From Rhodocyclaceae bacterium (GTDB lineage Bacteria > Pseudomonadota > Gammaproteobacteria > Burkholderiales > Rhodocyclaceae): a stretch of DNA of 50,105 nt. The position numbers were made by a program, and so were the translations under genes. Position 1 is the stretch's first letter. The number at the start of each line of letters is the position of its first letter. The stretch is taken from NCBI GenBank assembly GCA_006218025.1, contig VBWA01000026.1, forward strand, positions 1-50,105. Direction: 5' to 3'. Of the stretch, positions 27,531 through 37,785 are shown piece by piece. A model generated the notes under the pieces. The model was not told where the DNA came from, searched no databases, and saw only the letters and a list, made by a program, of their open reading frames with translations.

Positions 27531-27551
27531 GCAAATCCTTCAAGGATTTGC
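27531..27551. terminator. Perfect small inverted repeat after rnfH
   Basis: GCAAATCCTT and AAGGATTTGC separated by one C. It lies 10 bases beyond the rnfH stop on the minus strand. It could end the rnf transcript, but no clear T-run follows, so termination is tentative. Confidence 0.35.
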
Positions 27552-27561
27552 TCTTTCGCCC

Positions 27562-27843
27562 TTACTCGTCCTCGTCCCCACCGGCCCCATCGCGGCGCGG
27601 CACGGTCTGCGGATCGCAGGTGATGGGGCGGTAGATTTCTACGCGGTCGCCGGGGCGCAGCGGCGCGTCGAGCTTGACCAGCTTGCCGAAGACGCCGACC
27701 TTCTGCACCGCCAGGTCGATGGTGGGGAACATGCGCAGGATGCCGGACTTCTCGATCGCGGCCTGCACCGTGCTGTCGTCGGGCACCTCGGTGGTCAGCC
27801 AGATCTGGTTGGCGGCTTCGGAATAGGCAACGCCGATCTGCAT
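27562..27843 (-). CDS. rnfH: RnfH family protein
   Basis: 93 residues, ubiquitin-like beta-grasp fold (RnfH/UPF0125). Seen: IGVAYSEAANQIWLTTEVPDD, SGILRMFPTIDL, VGVFGKLVKLDAPLRPGDRVEIYRPI. Last gene of the rnf operon, 24 bases after rnfD. The acidic C-terminal tail (GAGGDEDE) is variable in the family. Its role in the Rnf complex is not defined. Confidence 0.93.
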   Translation of the reverse strand: MQIGVAYSEAANQIWLTTEVPDDSTVQAAIEKSGILRMFPTIDLAVQKVGVFGKLVKLDAPLRPGDRVEIYRPITCDPQTVPRRDGAGGDEDE

Positions 27844-27867
27844 GTGTCGTCTCCTCTGCGTGGCGGG

Positions 27868-28941
27868 CTACTTGCCCGGTTCCAGCGCCGCGCCCTTGCG
27901 GTCGCGGCCGTAGATGCGCGGCTTGACGTAGCTGTCGATGATCGGCGTCAGCGAGTTCATCAGCAGCACGGCGAAGGCGACGCCTTCCGGGTAGCCGGCG
28001 AAGGTTCGGATGATCCAGGTCAAGAGGCCGCAGCCGGCGCCGAAGATCAGTTGCCCGCGCGGCGTGTTGGGCGAGGTGACGTAGTCGGTGGCGATGAAAA
28101 ATGCGCCCAGCATGGCGCCGCCGGAAAGAATGTGCGTACCGGCATCGAGGTAGCGCGCCGGATCTACGGCATGCAATATCGCCGCCGGCACGGCGATGCC
28201 GGCCAGCATGGTGAGCGGGATGTGCCAGGTGATGATGCGCAGGGCCATCATCGCGATGCCGCCCGCAGCGATCAGCCAGGCCGCGGTTTCGCCGAGGCTG
28301 CCGGGGTGGCTGCCATACCAGCCCGGGACCGGCGCCTGCAGCAGCGAAGCGAGCAGATCGATGCCGCGCGACAGCTCGGTCTTGGTGAAGCCGAGCAGGC
28401 TGGCGCTGGCGACGGCGTCGTAGCCCGCCGGCATGCCGTTGAGCGTGATGCGCAGGCCGTCGATGAGGCCCGGTGCGCCGGCGCTGAACAGCGGCAGCGG
28501 CGCGACCCAGGCCGTCATCTGCACCGGGAAGGAAATCAGCAGGGCGACGCGCGCCACCATGGCCGGGTTGAACAGGTTCTGGCCGAGGCCGCCGAACACC
28601 TGCTTGCCCAGCACCGTGGCGAACAGTCCGCCGAAGACGCCTATCCACCACGGCGCCCAGGGTGGCAGCGAGACCGCCAGCAGCCAGCCGGTGAGCACCG
28701 CCGAACCGTCGAGCAGCACCGGCGTGGCCTGGCGGCCCTGCAGGCGCAGGCAGAAGGCTTCGCCGAGCATGGCCGAGCCGACGGTGATGAACCACAGGTA
28801 TACGGCCGGCCAGCCGTAGAGCCAGAAGCCGAACAGCGTGGCTGGCGCCAGCGCGGCCATCACCGTGGCCATGACGCGGCCGGCGCTGTTGGAGGTGGTC
28901 GCGTGCGGCGCGGCGACCGGTATGCCGATGGCGTGGCTCAT
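27868..28941 (-). CDS. rnfD: Rnf complex subunit RnfD
   Basis: Membrane subunit of the ion-translocating ferredoxin:NAD oxidoreductase, with covalently bound FMN. 357 residues, many transmembrane helices (PATLFGFWLYGWPAVYLWF, MMALRIITWHIPLTMLAGI). The FMN-linking SGAT-like region is represented near DAVASASLLGF-TK and LNGMPAGYDA. ATG 28941 overlaps the rnfC stop; a longer frame upstream is only open sequence inside rnfC. Confidence 0.93.
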   Translation of the reverse strand: MSHAIGIPVAAPHATTSNSAGRVMATVMAALAPATLFGFWLYGWPAVYLWFITVGSAMLGEAFCLRLQGRQATPVLLDGSAVLTGWLLAVSLPPWAPWWIGVFGGLFATVLGKQVFGGLGQNLFNPAMVARVALLISFPVQMTAWVAPLPLFSAGAPGLIDGLRITLNGMPAGYDAVASASLLGFTKTELSRGIDLLASLLQAPVPGWYGSHPGSLGETAAWLIAAGGIAMMALRIITWHIPLTMLAGIAVPAAILHAVDPARYLDAGTHILSGGAMLGAFFIATDYVTSPNTPRGQLIFGAGCGLLTWIIRTFAGYPEGVAFAVLLMNSLTPIIDSYVKPRIYGRDRKGAALEPGK

Positions 28942-30452
28942 GCCGATGCTCCCTGTGGCTGTTCGGTCGTTGCGGCCTGGGCCTTGGCGGCGGCGCCTGC
29001 TGCCCTGGCGGCGTCCCGCTCGGCTTTGCGCCGTGCCGCCAGCGCCGACTTTTCCTTGGCATCGCGTTCGAGGCGCGCGATGCGCTCGTCGGCCAGGCGC
29101 CGGGTGGCGTCGGTGCGCAGCCGGGCGCGTTCGCGCGCGGCGAGTTCGCCCTTGGCGTGGCTGAAGTACTGCACCAGCGGAATGTGCGAGGGGCAGACAT
29201 AGGCGCAGCAGCCGCAGGAGATGCAGTCGCTGAGCTTGAAGTCGACCGCGGCGTCCAACTCGCCGGCCTTGATGCGCGCCGCCATTTCCAGCGGCAGCAG
29301 GCCCATCGGGCAGGCTTTGGTGCAACTGCCGCAACGGATGCAGGGGCCGGCCGGGGGGATGGTGGCTTCGCGGGCGTCGAAGGCCAGTATCCCGGAGGCG
29401 CCCTTGACCAGCGGAATCCGCCCGTGCAGGAGCGGCGTGCCCATCATCGGCCCGCCCAGGATCAGGCGCGCCGGGCGTGCCTTGAGGCCGCAGAAGGCCA
29501 GCAGTTCGTCGACCAGGGTGCCCAGCGGCGCCATGATGTTCCCCGGCTTGTCCACCGCGCCGCCGTTGATGGTGACGATGCGCTCGACCAGCGGACGGCC
29601 GAGGCAGATCGCCTGATGCACGGCGGCGCAGGTGGAAACGTTATGCACCAGCACGCCGACTTCGGCGGCGCGCGCGTCGGCCGGCACTTCCTTGCCGGTC
29701 AGGGTCTGGATCAGCTGCTTGTCCGAGCCCATCGGGTAGCGCGCCGGCACCGGACGGATCTTCACCTCGGGCCACGGCGCGGCGGCGAGGCGCATCGCGG
29801 CGATGGCCTCGGGCTTGTTGTCCTCGATGCCGACCAGGGCTTCGCGCGCGCCGATCGCGTGCATCACGATGCGCGCGCCGTCGATCACCTGGTCGGCAAA
29901 GTCGCGCATGACGCAGTCGTCGGAGGAGAGATAGGGTTCGCACTCGCCGCCATTGACGATCAGGGTACCCACCGCCAGGCGCTTGCCCAGCGCGAACTTG
30001 ACGGCGGCGGGGAAGGTTGCGCCGCCGAGGCCGACGACGCCGGCCGCCGCGGTGCGCCGGGCGATTTCCTCGGGGGCCAGGGCGAAGGGATCTTCGACCG
30101 GATCGAGTTCCGTCCAGCATTCCCGGAAGTCGTTGGCGATGGTGATGGCGGCGAAACCCATGCCGGACGGGTGCGGCGCTGTCACCTCGCCGATGGCGGT
30201 GACGACACCCGAGACCGGCGCGTGAATCGGCGCCGAGATATTGCCCTGAGCTTCCGCCAGCAACTGGCCTTTGAGCACCTGCTGGCCGACCAGCACGATG
30301 GGCCGCGCCGCGCCGCCGACATGCTGGTGCAGCGGCATATACACGCGCGCCGGCGGCGGCAGGATGCGCAGCGGCACGTCGGCCGCCGGGCGCTTGTGGT
30401 CGTCGGGATGCACGCCCCAGCTTGGTTGGAAGAATCGCTCGAAGAATCCCAT
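28938..30452 (-). CDS. rnfC: Rnf complex subunit RnfC
   Basis: NADH-side subunit, 504 residues. Seen: GVHPDDHKRP start, NVSTCAAVHQAI, GLGGATFPAAVKF and the nucleotide-binding region, FMN-type VNGGECEPYLSSDD, and two 4Fe-4S motifs CIRCGSCTKACP and CISCGCCAYVCP near the C terminus. The last 80 residues are an Ala/Arg/Lys-rich helical tail; a dispersed repeat copy (29030-29055) is embedded in it. Overlaps rnfD by 4 bases. The gap to rnfB upstream (147 bases) holds a large inverted repeat. Confidence 0.95.
   Translation of the reverse strand: MGFFERFFQPSWGVHPDDHKRPAADVPLRILPPPARVYMPLHQHVGGAARPIVLVGQQVLKGQLLAEAQGNISAPIHAPVSGVVTAIGEVTAPHPSGMGFAAITIANDFRECWTELDPVEDPFALAPEEIARRTAAAGVVGLGGATFPAAVKFALGKRLAVGTLIVNGGECEPYLSSDDCVMRDFADQVIDGARIVMHAIGAREALVGIEDNKPEAIAAMRLAAAPWPEVKIRPVPARYPMGSDKQLIQTLTGKEVPADARAAEVGVLVHNVSTCAAVHQAICLGRPLVERIVTINGGAVDKPGNIMAPLGTLVDELLAFCGLKARPARLILGGPMMGTPLLHGRIPLVKGASGILAFDAREATIPPAGPCIRCGSCTKACPMGLLPLEMAARIKAGELDAAVDFKLSDCISCGCCAYVCPSHIPLVQYFSHAKGELAARERARLRTDATRRLADERIARLERDAKEKSALAARRKAERDAARAAGAAAKAQAATTEQPQGASA
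29030..29055 (+). repeat. Dispersed repeat, copy d (inside rnfC)
   Basis: CCGCCAGCGCCGACTTTTCC preceded by GCCGTG on the plus strand, antisense to rnfC. It encodes part of the Lys/Ala/Arg-rich tail (KEKSALAARRK). Confidence 0.6.
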
Positions 30453-30500
30453 GATGGTTTGCCTTAACGCGAAACGTAGAAGATTTCGTTAACCAACCAA

Positions 30501-30564
30501 CGTTCGCCCTGAGCCTGTCGAAGGGCCGGATGCGAACGGCCCTTCGACAGGCTCAGGGCGAACG
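30501..30564. repeat. Perfect 28-bp inverted repeat between rnfB and rnfC
   Basis: Arms 30501-30528 and 30537-30564 are exact reverse complements (they include CTGAGCCTGTCGAAGGGC and its complement) with an 8-base loop. The same element family, less perfect, lies at 37820-37880. This is a dispersed repeat type seen in many proteobacterial genomes. Inside an operon it could act as an mRNA processing, stabilising or attenuating hairpin. Confidence 0.9.
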
Positions 30565-30599
30565 GTTTCATCGTAGGGGCGGCGAGACTCAACATGATC

Positions 30600-31136
30600 T
30601 CAGGCCGTCGCCATGGCGGCAGGCTTCGGCCAGATCCAGTGCTGCAGGCTGACCGGCACCGGCACCAGGGACATGGCCTCGGTCGGGCAGCGGTCGACGC
30701 AGGCGGCGCAGCCGGTGCAGGCCTCGCGGATCACGTTGTGGATCTGCTTCGCCGCGCCGACGATGGCATCGGTCGGGCAGGCCTTGATGCAGCGGCAGCA
30801 GCCGATGCAGATTTCCTCGGCCACCAGCGCCAGCTTCGGTCCGTCGTCGACCACGGCCGAGAGGTCGAGCTTGACGCCCAGCATCGTCGCCAGCGCTTCG
30901 GCCACCGACTTGCCGCCGGGTGGGCACAGCGTCGGCAGCGCTTCGCCGCGCGCCAGGGCCGCTGCCGCCTGGGCGCAACCGACATAACCGCACTGGCCGC
31001 ACTGCGAGCCGGGCAGCATGTCCTTCAGCTTGCCCTCGATCGGATCTTCGGCGACCGCCAGATAGCGCGCCGCGGTGCCGAGCAGGGCGCCGAGGGCGAG
31101 GCCCATCAGGGCGAGGGTTGCGACTGCGATCAGCAT
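30600..31136 (-). CDS. rnfB: Rnf complex subunit RnfB
   Basis: Ferredoxin-interacting iron-sulfur subunit, 178 residues. N-terminal membrane anchor ([19 protein letters not shown]), then the 4Fe-4S motif with CGQCGYVGC and LCPPGG, and two ferredoxin clusters [12 protein letters not shown] and [12 protein letters not shown]. Follows rnfA by 15 bases. Electrons to or from reduced ferredoxin pass here; in diazotrophs Rnf is thought to run in reverse to make low-potential electrons for nitrogenase. Confidence 0.95.
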   Translation of the reverse strand: MLIAVATLALMGLALGALLGTAARYLAVAEDPIEGKLKDMLPGSQCGQCGYVGCAQAAAALARGEALPTLCPPGGKSVAEALATMLGVKLDLSAVVDDGPKLALVAEEICIGCCRCIKACPTDAIVGAAKQIHNVIREACTGCAACVDRCPTEAMSLVPVPVSLQHWIWPKPAAMATA

Positions 31137-31151
31137 GGCATTGTCCTTTCG

Positions 31152-31733
31152 CTAACCGGTACTGATACCCGAAAACCCCATAAACGCCATCGCCAGCAGG
31201 CTGGCGACGATGAAGCCGAGCGGCGGGCCGGCGAACAGGCGCGGCACTTCGGCCAGCGCCAGGCGTTCGCGCAGGCCGGCGAAGATCACCATGACCAGGC
31301 TGTAGCCGAGCGCCGAGGCGAAGCCGAACAGCGTGGCGCCGAGGAAGCTCATGTGGCCCTCGACCAGCAGCAGGGCGACGCCGAGCACGGCGCAGTTGGT
31401 GGTGATCAGCGGCAGGTAGATGCCGAGCATCTGGAACAGGGCCGGCGACACTTTCTTGATGGTCAGCTCGGTGAATTGCACGGCGCTGGCGATCACCAGG
31501 ATGAAGGTCACGGTGCGCAAATAGCCCAGGCCGTAGGCGTCGAGCAGGTAGTGCTGCACCGCCCAGTCGGCCATCGACGATACCGTGATGACGAAGGTGG
31601 TGGCGAGACCCATGCCGGCTGCCGTGTCGATGCGCGTGGTGACGCCCATGAAGGAACACAGGCCGAGGAAGCGGGCGAGGATCACGTTGTTGACCAGCGC
31701 CGCGCCTATCATCATCAGGGCGAAATCCTTCAT
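31152..31733 (-). CDS. rnfA: Rnf complex subunit RnfA
   Basis: 193-residue membrane subunit with six predicted helices. Family motifs: LVNNVILARFLGLCSFMGV with the conserved Cys, VQFTELTIKKVSPALFQMLGIYLPLITTNCAVLGVALL with TTNC. RnfA and RnfE together hold a membrane 2Fe-2S cluster through such Cys residues. Overlaps the RseC-like gene by 4 bases. Confidence 0.95.
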   Translation of the reverse strand: MKDFALMMIGAALVNNVILARFLGLCSFMGVTTRIDTAAGMGLATTFVITVSSMADWAVQHYLLDAYGLGYLRTVTFILVIASAVQFTELTIKKVSPALFQMLGIYLPLITTNCAVLGVALLLVEGHMSFLGATLFGFASALGYSLVMVIFAGLRERLALAEVPRLFAGPPLGFIVASLLAMAFMGFSGISTG

Positions 31734-32236
31734 GTCGTGCTCCCGCCGCAGGTTTCACCGGGCTTTGCGCGGCGCAGGAAGTGCGGCGCCAGTTCGCCGC
31801 GCACCGAGAGGCGACGGGCGACGAGGCGCGCCAGCAGCAGGCCGAAGCCAAGGCCGCCGGCCATCGCCGCCATGGTCGCGAGGTCGCTGCCCCAGGTACT
31901 TTCGGCGATGCCGCCGGCCGTCAGCGCCGTCGCCAGCGGCAGGCCGTAGGCGGTCAGCGCGGCGCGGATCAGCGCGCGCTCGGCGACGCCGACCACCACG
32001 CGCTCGCCGACATGCAGGCCGCCCGCATTGTCGAGCGCGAAGCGCCGCGCCGCGATGCGGTTCGCCACCGTGCCGATGCCGCCCGCCGGGTTTGCGTCCC
32101 TTGCGCCGGCGCCGCAACTCGATGCCGAGGCGCAACTGCCGCAACTGCTGGTCTGCTCGGGCTCCAGCCAGGCGGTCGCACCCTGGATGTCGACCACGCG
32201 GGCGATCCCTTCGACGGTGTGCAGGTCAGGCGACAC
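31730..32236 (-). CDS. RseC/MucC-family protein in the rnf operon
   Basis: 168 residues. N-terminal soluble part with a cysteine motif (CGSCASASSCG) followed by two transmembrane helices (LPLATALTAGG, MAAMAGGLGFGLLLARL), as in RseC, the SoxR-reducing/sigmaE-linked family. RseC and Rnf (Rsx) cooperate in keeping SoxR reduced in E. coli. Here it sits between rnfE and rnfA with overlaps on both sides, so it is part of the operon; an assembly or Fe-S role for the nif-type Rnf is possible. Confidence 0.88.
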   Translation of the reverse strand: MSPDLHTVEGIARVVDIQGATAWLEPEQTSSCGSCASASSCGAGARDANPAGGIGTVANRIAARRFALDNAGGLHVGERVVVGVAERALIRAALTAYGLPLATALTAGGIAESTWGSDLATMAAMAGGLGFGLLLARLVARRLSVRGELAPHFLRRAKPGETCGGSTT

Positions 32237-32903
32237 TGTGCGCCCCTCCCATCTGGATTTCCTTGCCGGCGCGCAGGTCGAGCATTCGCTTGACGACCAC
32301 CAGCAGGCCGGTGACGAGGAAGCCGCCGGGCGGCAGGATCATCATCAGCACGCCCATGTCGGCCGGCAGGACGCGCAGTTCGATGGCCTTGAAGGCCGGG
32401 CCGAGCAGCAGCGAAGCGTCGGCGAACAGGGTGCCGTTGCCGGTGATCTCGCGCACGGCGCCGATCGCGGTCAGCGCGATGGTGAAGCCGAGGCCCATGA
32501 ACAGGCCGTCGAGGAAGGAGGGCAGCACCGGCTGTTTCGCGGCGAAGGCTTCGAGGCGCGCCAGCGGCAGGCAGTTGGAAACGATCAGCGGAATGAACAG
32601 GCCCAGCACCTTGTACAGCTCGTGCATCCAGGCATTCATCGCCAGGTCGACCAGGGTCACCATGGCGGCGACGATCAGGATATAGACGGGAATGCGCACT
32701 TCCGGTGTGATCAGTTTGCGGAACACCGCCACCAGCAGGCTCGACGCCGCCATCACTACGGCGGTGGCGAGGCCCATGCCGAAGCCGTTGGTGGCGCTGG
32801 TGGTCATCGCCATCGCCGGACACATGCCGAGCAGCATGCTGAAGACGCCGTTGTTGTCCCACAGGCCGTCCTTGACGATGGTCTTGTAGTTGCTCGAACT
32901 CAT
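32226..32903 (-). CDS. rnfE: Rnf complex subunit RnfE
   Basis: 225-residue membrane subunit homologous to RnfA: LLGMCPAMAMTTSATNGFGMGLATAVV with the cluster Cys, VRIPVYILIVAAMVTLVDLAMNA, LFIPLIVSNCLPLARLEAFA with SNC. Start ATG 32903 overlaps the rnfG stop. In the canonical order rnfE follows rnfG, as here, but both precede rnfA in this cluster. Confidence 0.95.
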   Translation of the reverse strand: MSSSNYKTIVKDGLWDNNGVFSMLLGMCPAMAMTTSATNGFGMGLATAVVMAASSLLVAVFRKLITPEVRIPVYILIVAAMVTLVDLAMNAWMHELYKVLGLFIPLIVSNCLPLARLEAFAAKQPVLPSFLDGLFMGLGFTIALTAIGAVREITGNGTLFADASLLLGPAFKAIELRVLPADMGVLMMILPPGGFLVTGLLVVVKRMLDLRAGKEIQMGGAHSVA

Positions 32904-33538
32904 TTCGCCTCCACGAGTGCAGCCTTGTTCGCGGCGAAGAACTCCAAGCCGCCGCGGATCGCCGCCAGCACGCCGCGCGGCGTGATCGTGGCGCCGGCGA
33001 ACTGGTCGAACTGGCCGCCGTCCTTCTTCACCTTCCAGCGTTCGGCCGGCGGATTGCCCAGCGACAAATCGTTGAAACGCAGGATCCAGTCGCCCTTCTT
33101 GACCTCGATCTTGTCGCCCAGGCCCGGCGTTTCCTTGTGCGCCAGCACGCGCACGCCGAGCACCCGGCCGTCGGCGGACAAGCCCAGCATCAGCTTCATC
33201 TCGCCGGCATAGCCGGTACCGAAGATCTCGTAGGCGACGCCGGTCACCCGGCCCTGCTTGCGCGCGCGGTAGACGGTGATCTCGCGGCCGTGGGCGTTCT
33301 TCATGAGCAGCGTGTCGGTCACCGGATTGTTGTCGTGGAGGCTGGTCGGGATCACCTGGGCCAGCGAGTTCTGCCGGTCTTCCAGGGCGCGCGCGGCGAT
33401 GTCGTCCAGCGTCAGCCGGTCGGTGATGGCCAGCACCAGGCCGAAGCCGAGGCAGAAGGCGCCGAGGATCACGCCATGGATCAGGCCGGGCGGCTTGATC
33501 GCGATGGTTTCGGGCTGGAGGGCGTGAGGGCTGTTCAT
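32900..33538 (-). CDS. rnfG: Rnf complex subunit RnfG
   Basis: 212 residues, one N-terminal membrane helix (IHGVILGAFCLGFGLVLAI) and a periplasmic FMN-binding domain. The flavinylation motif is visible as FAGATITPRGV, with the Thr that carries FMN, and HKETPGLGDKIE is typical. ATG 33538 is chosen; AAAGGA stands about 10 bases upstream. First gene of the minus-strand rnf operon, behind a sigma54-type promoter. Confidence 0.94.
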   Translation of the reverse strand: MNSPHALQPETIAIKPPGLIHGVILGAFCLGFGLVLAITDRLTLDDIAARALEDRQNSLAQVIPTSLHDNNPVTDTLLMKNAHGREITVYRARKQGRVTGVAYEIFGTGYAGEMKLMLGLSADGRVLGVRVLAHKETPGLGDKIEVKKGDWILRFNDLSLGNPPAERWKVKKDGGQFDQFAGATITPRGVLAAIRGGLEFFAANKAALVEAK

Positions 33539-33569
33539 GGTCTGGCGAATGATTCCTTTGCCCCTCGCT

Positions 33570-33588
33570 TCGCATCTTCCGTGCCACC
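33570..33588 (-). promoter_or_regulatory. Sigma54-type promoter of the rnf operon
   Basis: On the minus strand TGGCACGGAAGATGC, with GG (plus-strand CC at 33584-33585) and GC (33572-33573) 10 bases apart. The predicted transcript start near 33560 gives a leader of about 22 bases before rnfG. Confidence 0.75.
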
Positions 33589-33674
33589 GTCTGTTGCGGC
33601 GCACACCAAAGTCGTGCATGCGCGCCCAAGTCCGCACCGGCATGGGGGTTTTTCGGGTCGCCTGCGGGCAACGC

Positions 33675-33720
33675 CGTGTCGCCGGCGCCGACTCCTGAAG
33701 TGTCGCAAGTCCTACAAACA
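33675..33720. repeat. Dispersed repeat, copy e, extended form
   Basis: Core at 33675-33700 (GCCGTGTCGCCGGCGCCGAC and CTCCTGA), then about 20 further bases including the NifA-site pattern at 33703-33718. In reverse complement the whole 46-base unit aligns with copy i at 48481-48524, also upstream of a nif-type promoter. Confidence 0.6.
33703..33718. promoter_or_regulatory. NifA upstream activator site (rnfG/nifL region)
   Basis: TGTCGCAAGTCCTACA, an exact TGT-N10-ACA. It lies about 118 bases upstream of the rnfG -24 element and about 95 bases before nifL. The normal role is to bind NifA; the pattern is short and this copy is part of a repeat, so binding is not certain. Confidence 0.6.
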
Positions 33721-33811
33721 CTACAAAGCAGTGGAAAAGGCGACGTGAAATCAAGGGAGGCACGGAACCTGCTCAAGCTTGGGAAAGCGTTTGAGCGAGG
33801 GATGGCACGAG

Positions 33812-35379
33812 ATGGCGAAGAAACAAGCCCAGGCAGGGGTCGAAAGCAATGCACAGGCAGGCGAAGTAGCGCCGGCGGCGATTCATCCGCGGGTGTTCCA
33901 GCAAACCGTGGACCAGGCCGACACGGCGATTTCGATCACCGACGTGCATGGCACCATCCTCTACGTCAATCCCGCCTTCGCCCGCGTCACCGGCTATGCC
34001 GTGGACGAGGCGGCCGGCCGCAACGAATCCATGCTGTCCAACAAGACCACGCCGCCCGAGGTCTACAAGTCCTTGTGGCAGCACATTTCGCGCGGCGAGG
34101 CCTGGAGCGGGCGCCTCGTCAACCGCCGCAAGGACGGCAGCAAGTATCTTGCCGAACTCAACATCTCGCCGGTGGTGGATGCAACGGGCGATATCGTCAA
34201 TTACCTCGGCATGCATCGCGACATCACGGCCATGCATCGCCTCGAATGCGAAGTGAAGAACCAGAAGGCGCTGATCGAATCGGTGGTCGATGCGGCGCCG
34301 ATGGTGATTGCGCTGCTCGACGTCGATGACCGGGTGGTGCTGGACAACCACGAATACAAGAAGCTGCAGGCCGATCTCGGCATGGCCGAGCCGGCGCCGA
34401 TGCTGATGACGGCGATCCGCGCCGGGCTGGAAAGCGAGGCCGTGAATGGCCGGCGCAATTCCGGCTACGTCTTCCTCGACCGCGAGGTGCGCCTCGACCT
34501 GCCCGGCGGCAAGCCGCCGCGCTGGTTTTCATGTTCCGGCAGCCCGGTGCACGAGGACGACAGCGGCGCCGACGCCTTCTTCGAGGGCGGCGGACGCAAC
34601 TACCTGCTGCTGGTGGCCAAGGAAATCACCGGCCTGCGCGCCGAGCAGGAGAAGGGCCGCGTCGCCGCGCTGCAGGTGGTGATGGCCGAGGAGGACCGCG
34701 TCTCGGCGCTGCGCGAAAGCCTCTCGGCGGCCACCTTCCGCCTCGAAGGCCCGCTCAACATGATGGCTTCCGTGGTCGGCATGCTGGCGCGACGCAATGG
34801 CGAGGCCGATCCGATGGCGGCGGCGCTGGCCGATGCGATGGCCTCCGGGCAGCAGGCGCTGGCCGAGCTGCGCGCCATGATCCCGGCCGAAACGCGTGAG
34901 CCCTCCGGCGCGATCAATGTCAACGAACTGCTGCGCGACGTGCTCGATCTCAGCACCCGGCGCCTGTTGGCCTCGGGCGTCAGCGTCGCCTGGAAGCCGC
35001 AGGCCATGCTGCCGACGCTGCAGGGATATCCGAACAAGCTGCGGGCGATGTTCAAGGCCCTGATCGACAACGCCATCGAGGCCATGAGCGCGCGTGGCTG
35101 GCGCGAGCGCGAACTCATCGTGATCACCCGGGCACAGCTCGGCGGTATCGAGATCATCGTCGAAGACAGCGGCCCGGGCATTCCTGTCGCCAAGCAGATC
35201 AAGGTCTTCGAGCCTTTCTACACCACCAAGCGCGAGGGCGCGGGGCAGCGCGGGCACCTCGGCACCGGCCTGTCGGCGGCGCAGCAGACGGCCGCCGACC
35301 ATGGCGGCACGATTGAAATCGACCCCGACAAGGCCGCGGGTTGCCGCGTGCGCGTGCTGTTGCCGGTGAAGCGACGGTC

Positions 35380-35383
<4 letters not shown>
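33812..35383 (+). CDS. nifL: NifL, redox/nitrogen sensor and anti-activator of NifA
   Basis: 523 residues from ATG 33812 (GAGGGA 9 bases upstream). PAS1 at about 25-140 (FQQTVDQADTAISITDVHGTILYVNPAF, with NRRKDGSKYLAELNISPV) is the expected FAD redox sensor. A second PAS-like part follows. The central SALRESLSAATFRLEGPLNMM is NifL's H-like region without a phospho-His, and the C-terminal GHKL ATPase-like domain has ALIDNAIEAM and EDSGPGIP. NifL binds ADP and GlnK and inhibits NifA under oxygen or fixed N. Overlaps nifA by ATGA (35380-35383). Confidence 0.93.
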
Positions 35384-36950
<1,567 letters not shown>

Positions 36951-36951
<1 letters not shown>

Positions 36952-37508
36952 TGGAGAAAATCGGCATCTACTTCGGCACCGACACCGGCCGCACGCGCCG
37001 CATCGCCAAGCTGATCGCGCAGAAACTGGGTGACAGGACAGATGCGCCGCTCAATATCAACCGCGTCACGCTCGACGACTTCCTCGCCCACGACGTGCTG
37101 ATCCTCGGCGCGCCGACCTATGGCGACGGCGAGCTGCCGGGGCTTGCCACCGGCCTCGCGCAGGAGAGCTGGGCCGAGTTCCTGCCGCGCCTGGAAGGGC
37201 TGGACATGCGCCACCAGACCGTAGCGCTGTTCGGCCTCGGCGAACAGGAAAAGTACGGCCACGAGTTCGTCGATGCGCTGATCCTGCTTTATGACGCTGT
37301 GGTCGCCTGCGGCGCCCGCGTGATCGGCGCCTGGCCCACCGATGGCTATGCCTTCACGGCCTCGCAGGCGGTGATCGACGGCCGCTTCGTCGGCCTGGCG
37401 CTGGACCAGATCGGCCAGCCGGCGCTGACCGAGGCGCGCATCGATGCCTGGCTGCGGCAACTTGCCGGCGAGCTGCAAACACTGGAGGAACACGATGTCC
37501 GTGCCTGA
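36951..37508 (+). CDS. nifF: Flavodoxin NifF
   Basis: 185 residues. FMN-phosphate loop GTDTGRTRRIAK near the N terminus, aromatic FMN-stacking loops in GAPTYGDGELPG and GLGEQEKYGHEFVDA, and the long-chain flavodoxin insertion with PTDGYAFTASQAVIDGRFVGLALD. Low-potential one-electron donor to NifH. Directly follows nifA with TGATG overlap; placement with nifLA supports the nif role. Confidence 0.93.
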
Positions 37509-37785
37509 AGCCTACGCGATCGGCGAGATCGTCTATTGCCGCGAATTGCTGATCAATGATGGCGGCATTCCCGGCGTCGCCGCTGACGCCGTGCTCGCCA
37601 CGCCGGGCCGGCGCGGCGTGGTGGTCAATGCCGGCCATGCCGAATTCGATCCCGAGCAGGCGATCTACCTGGTGCGCTTCGAAGGCGAGAGCGGAAACCT
37701 CGCCGACCTTGGTCCGCCGGTCGGCTGCCTGCCGGAGGAACTGACGCAGGACGAGGCCTGGGCCAAGGCGACTGTCGCGGCCTGA
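37495..37785 (+). CDS. Short NifZ-family protein
   Basis: 96 residues from ATG 37495 (GGAGGAA at 37484-37490). A single NifZ-domain: YAIGEIVYCRELLINDGGIPG, then GRRGVVVNAGHAEFDPEQAIYLVRFE and PPVGCLPEELT. The full NifZ at 20671-21129 has two such units. Overlaps nifF by 14 bases. Possibly a second P-cluster maturation factor; function not known. Confidence 0.85.
   Translation: MSVPEAYAIGEIVYCRELLINDGGIPGVAADAVLATPGRRGVVVNAGHAEFDPEQAIYLVRFEGESGNLADLGPPVGCLPEELTQDEAWAKATVAA

Noticed and set aside
33592-33607. NifA site next to the rnfG promoter
   Set aside because: TGT-N10-ACC, one base off; the exact site at 33703 is preferred.
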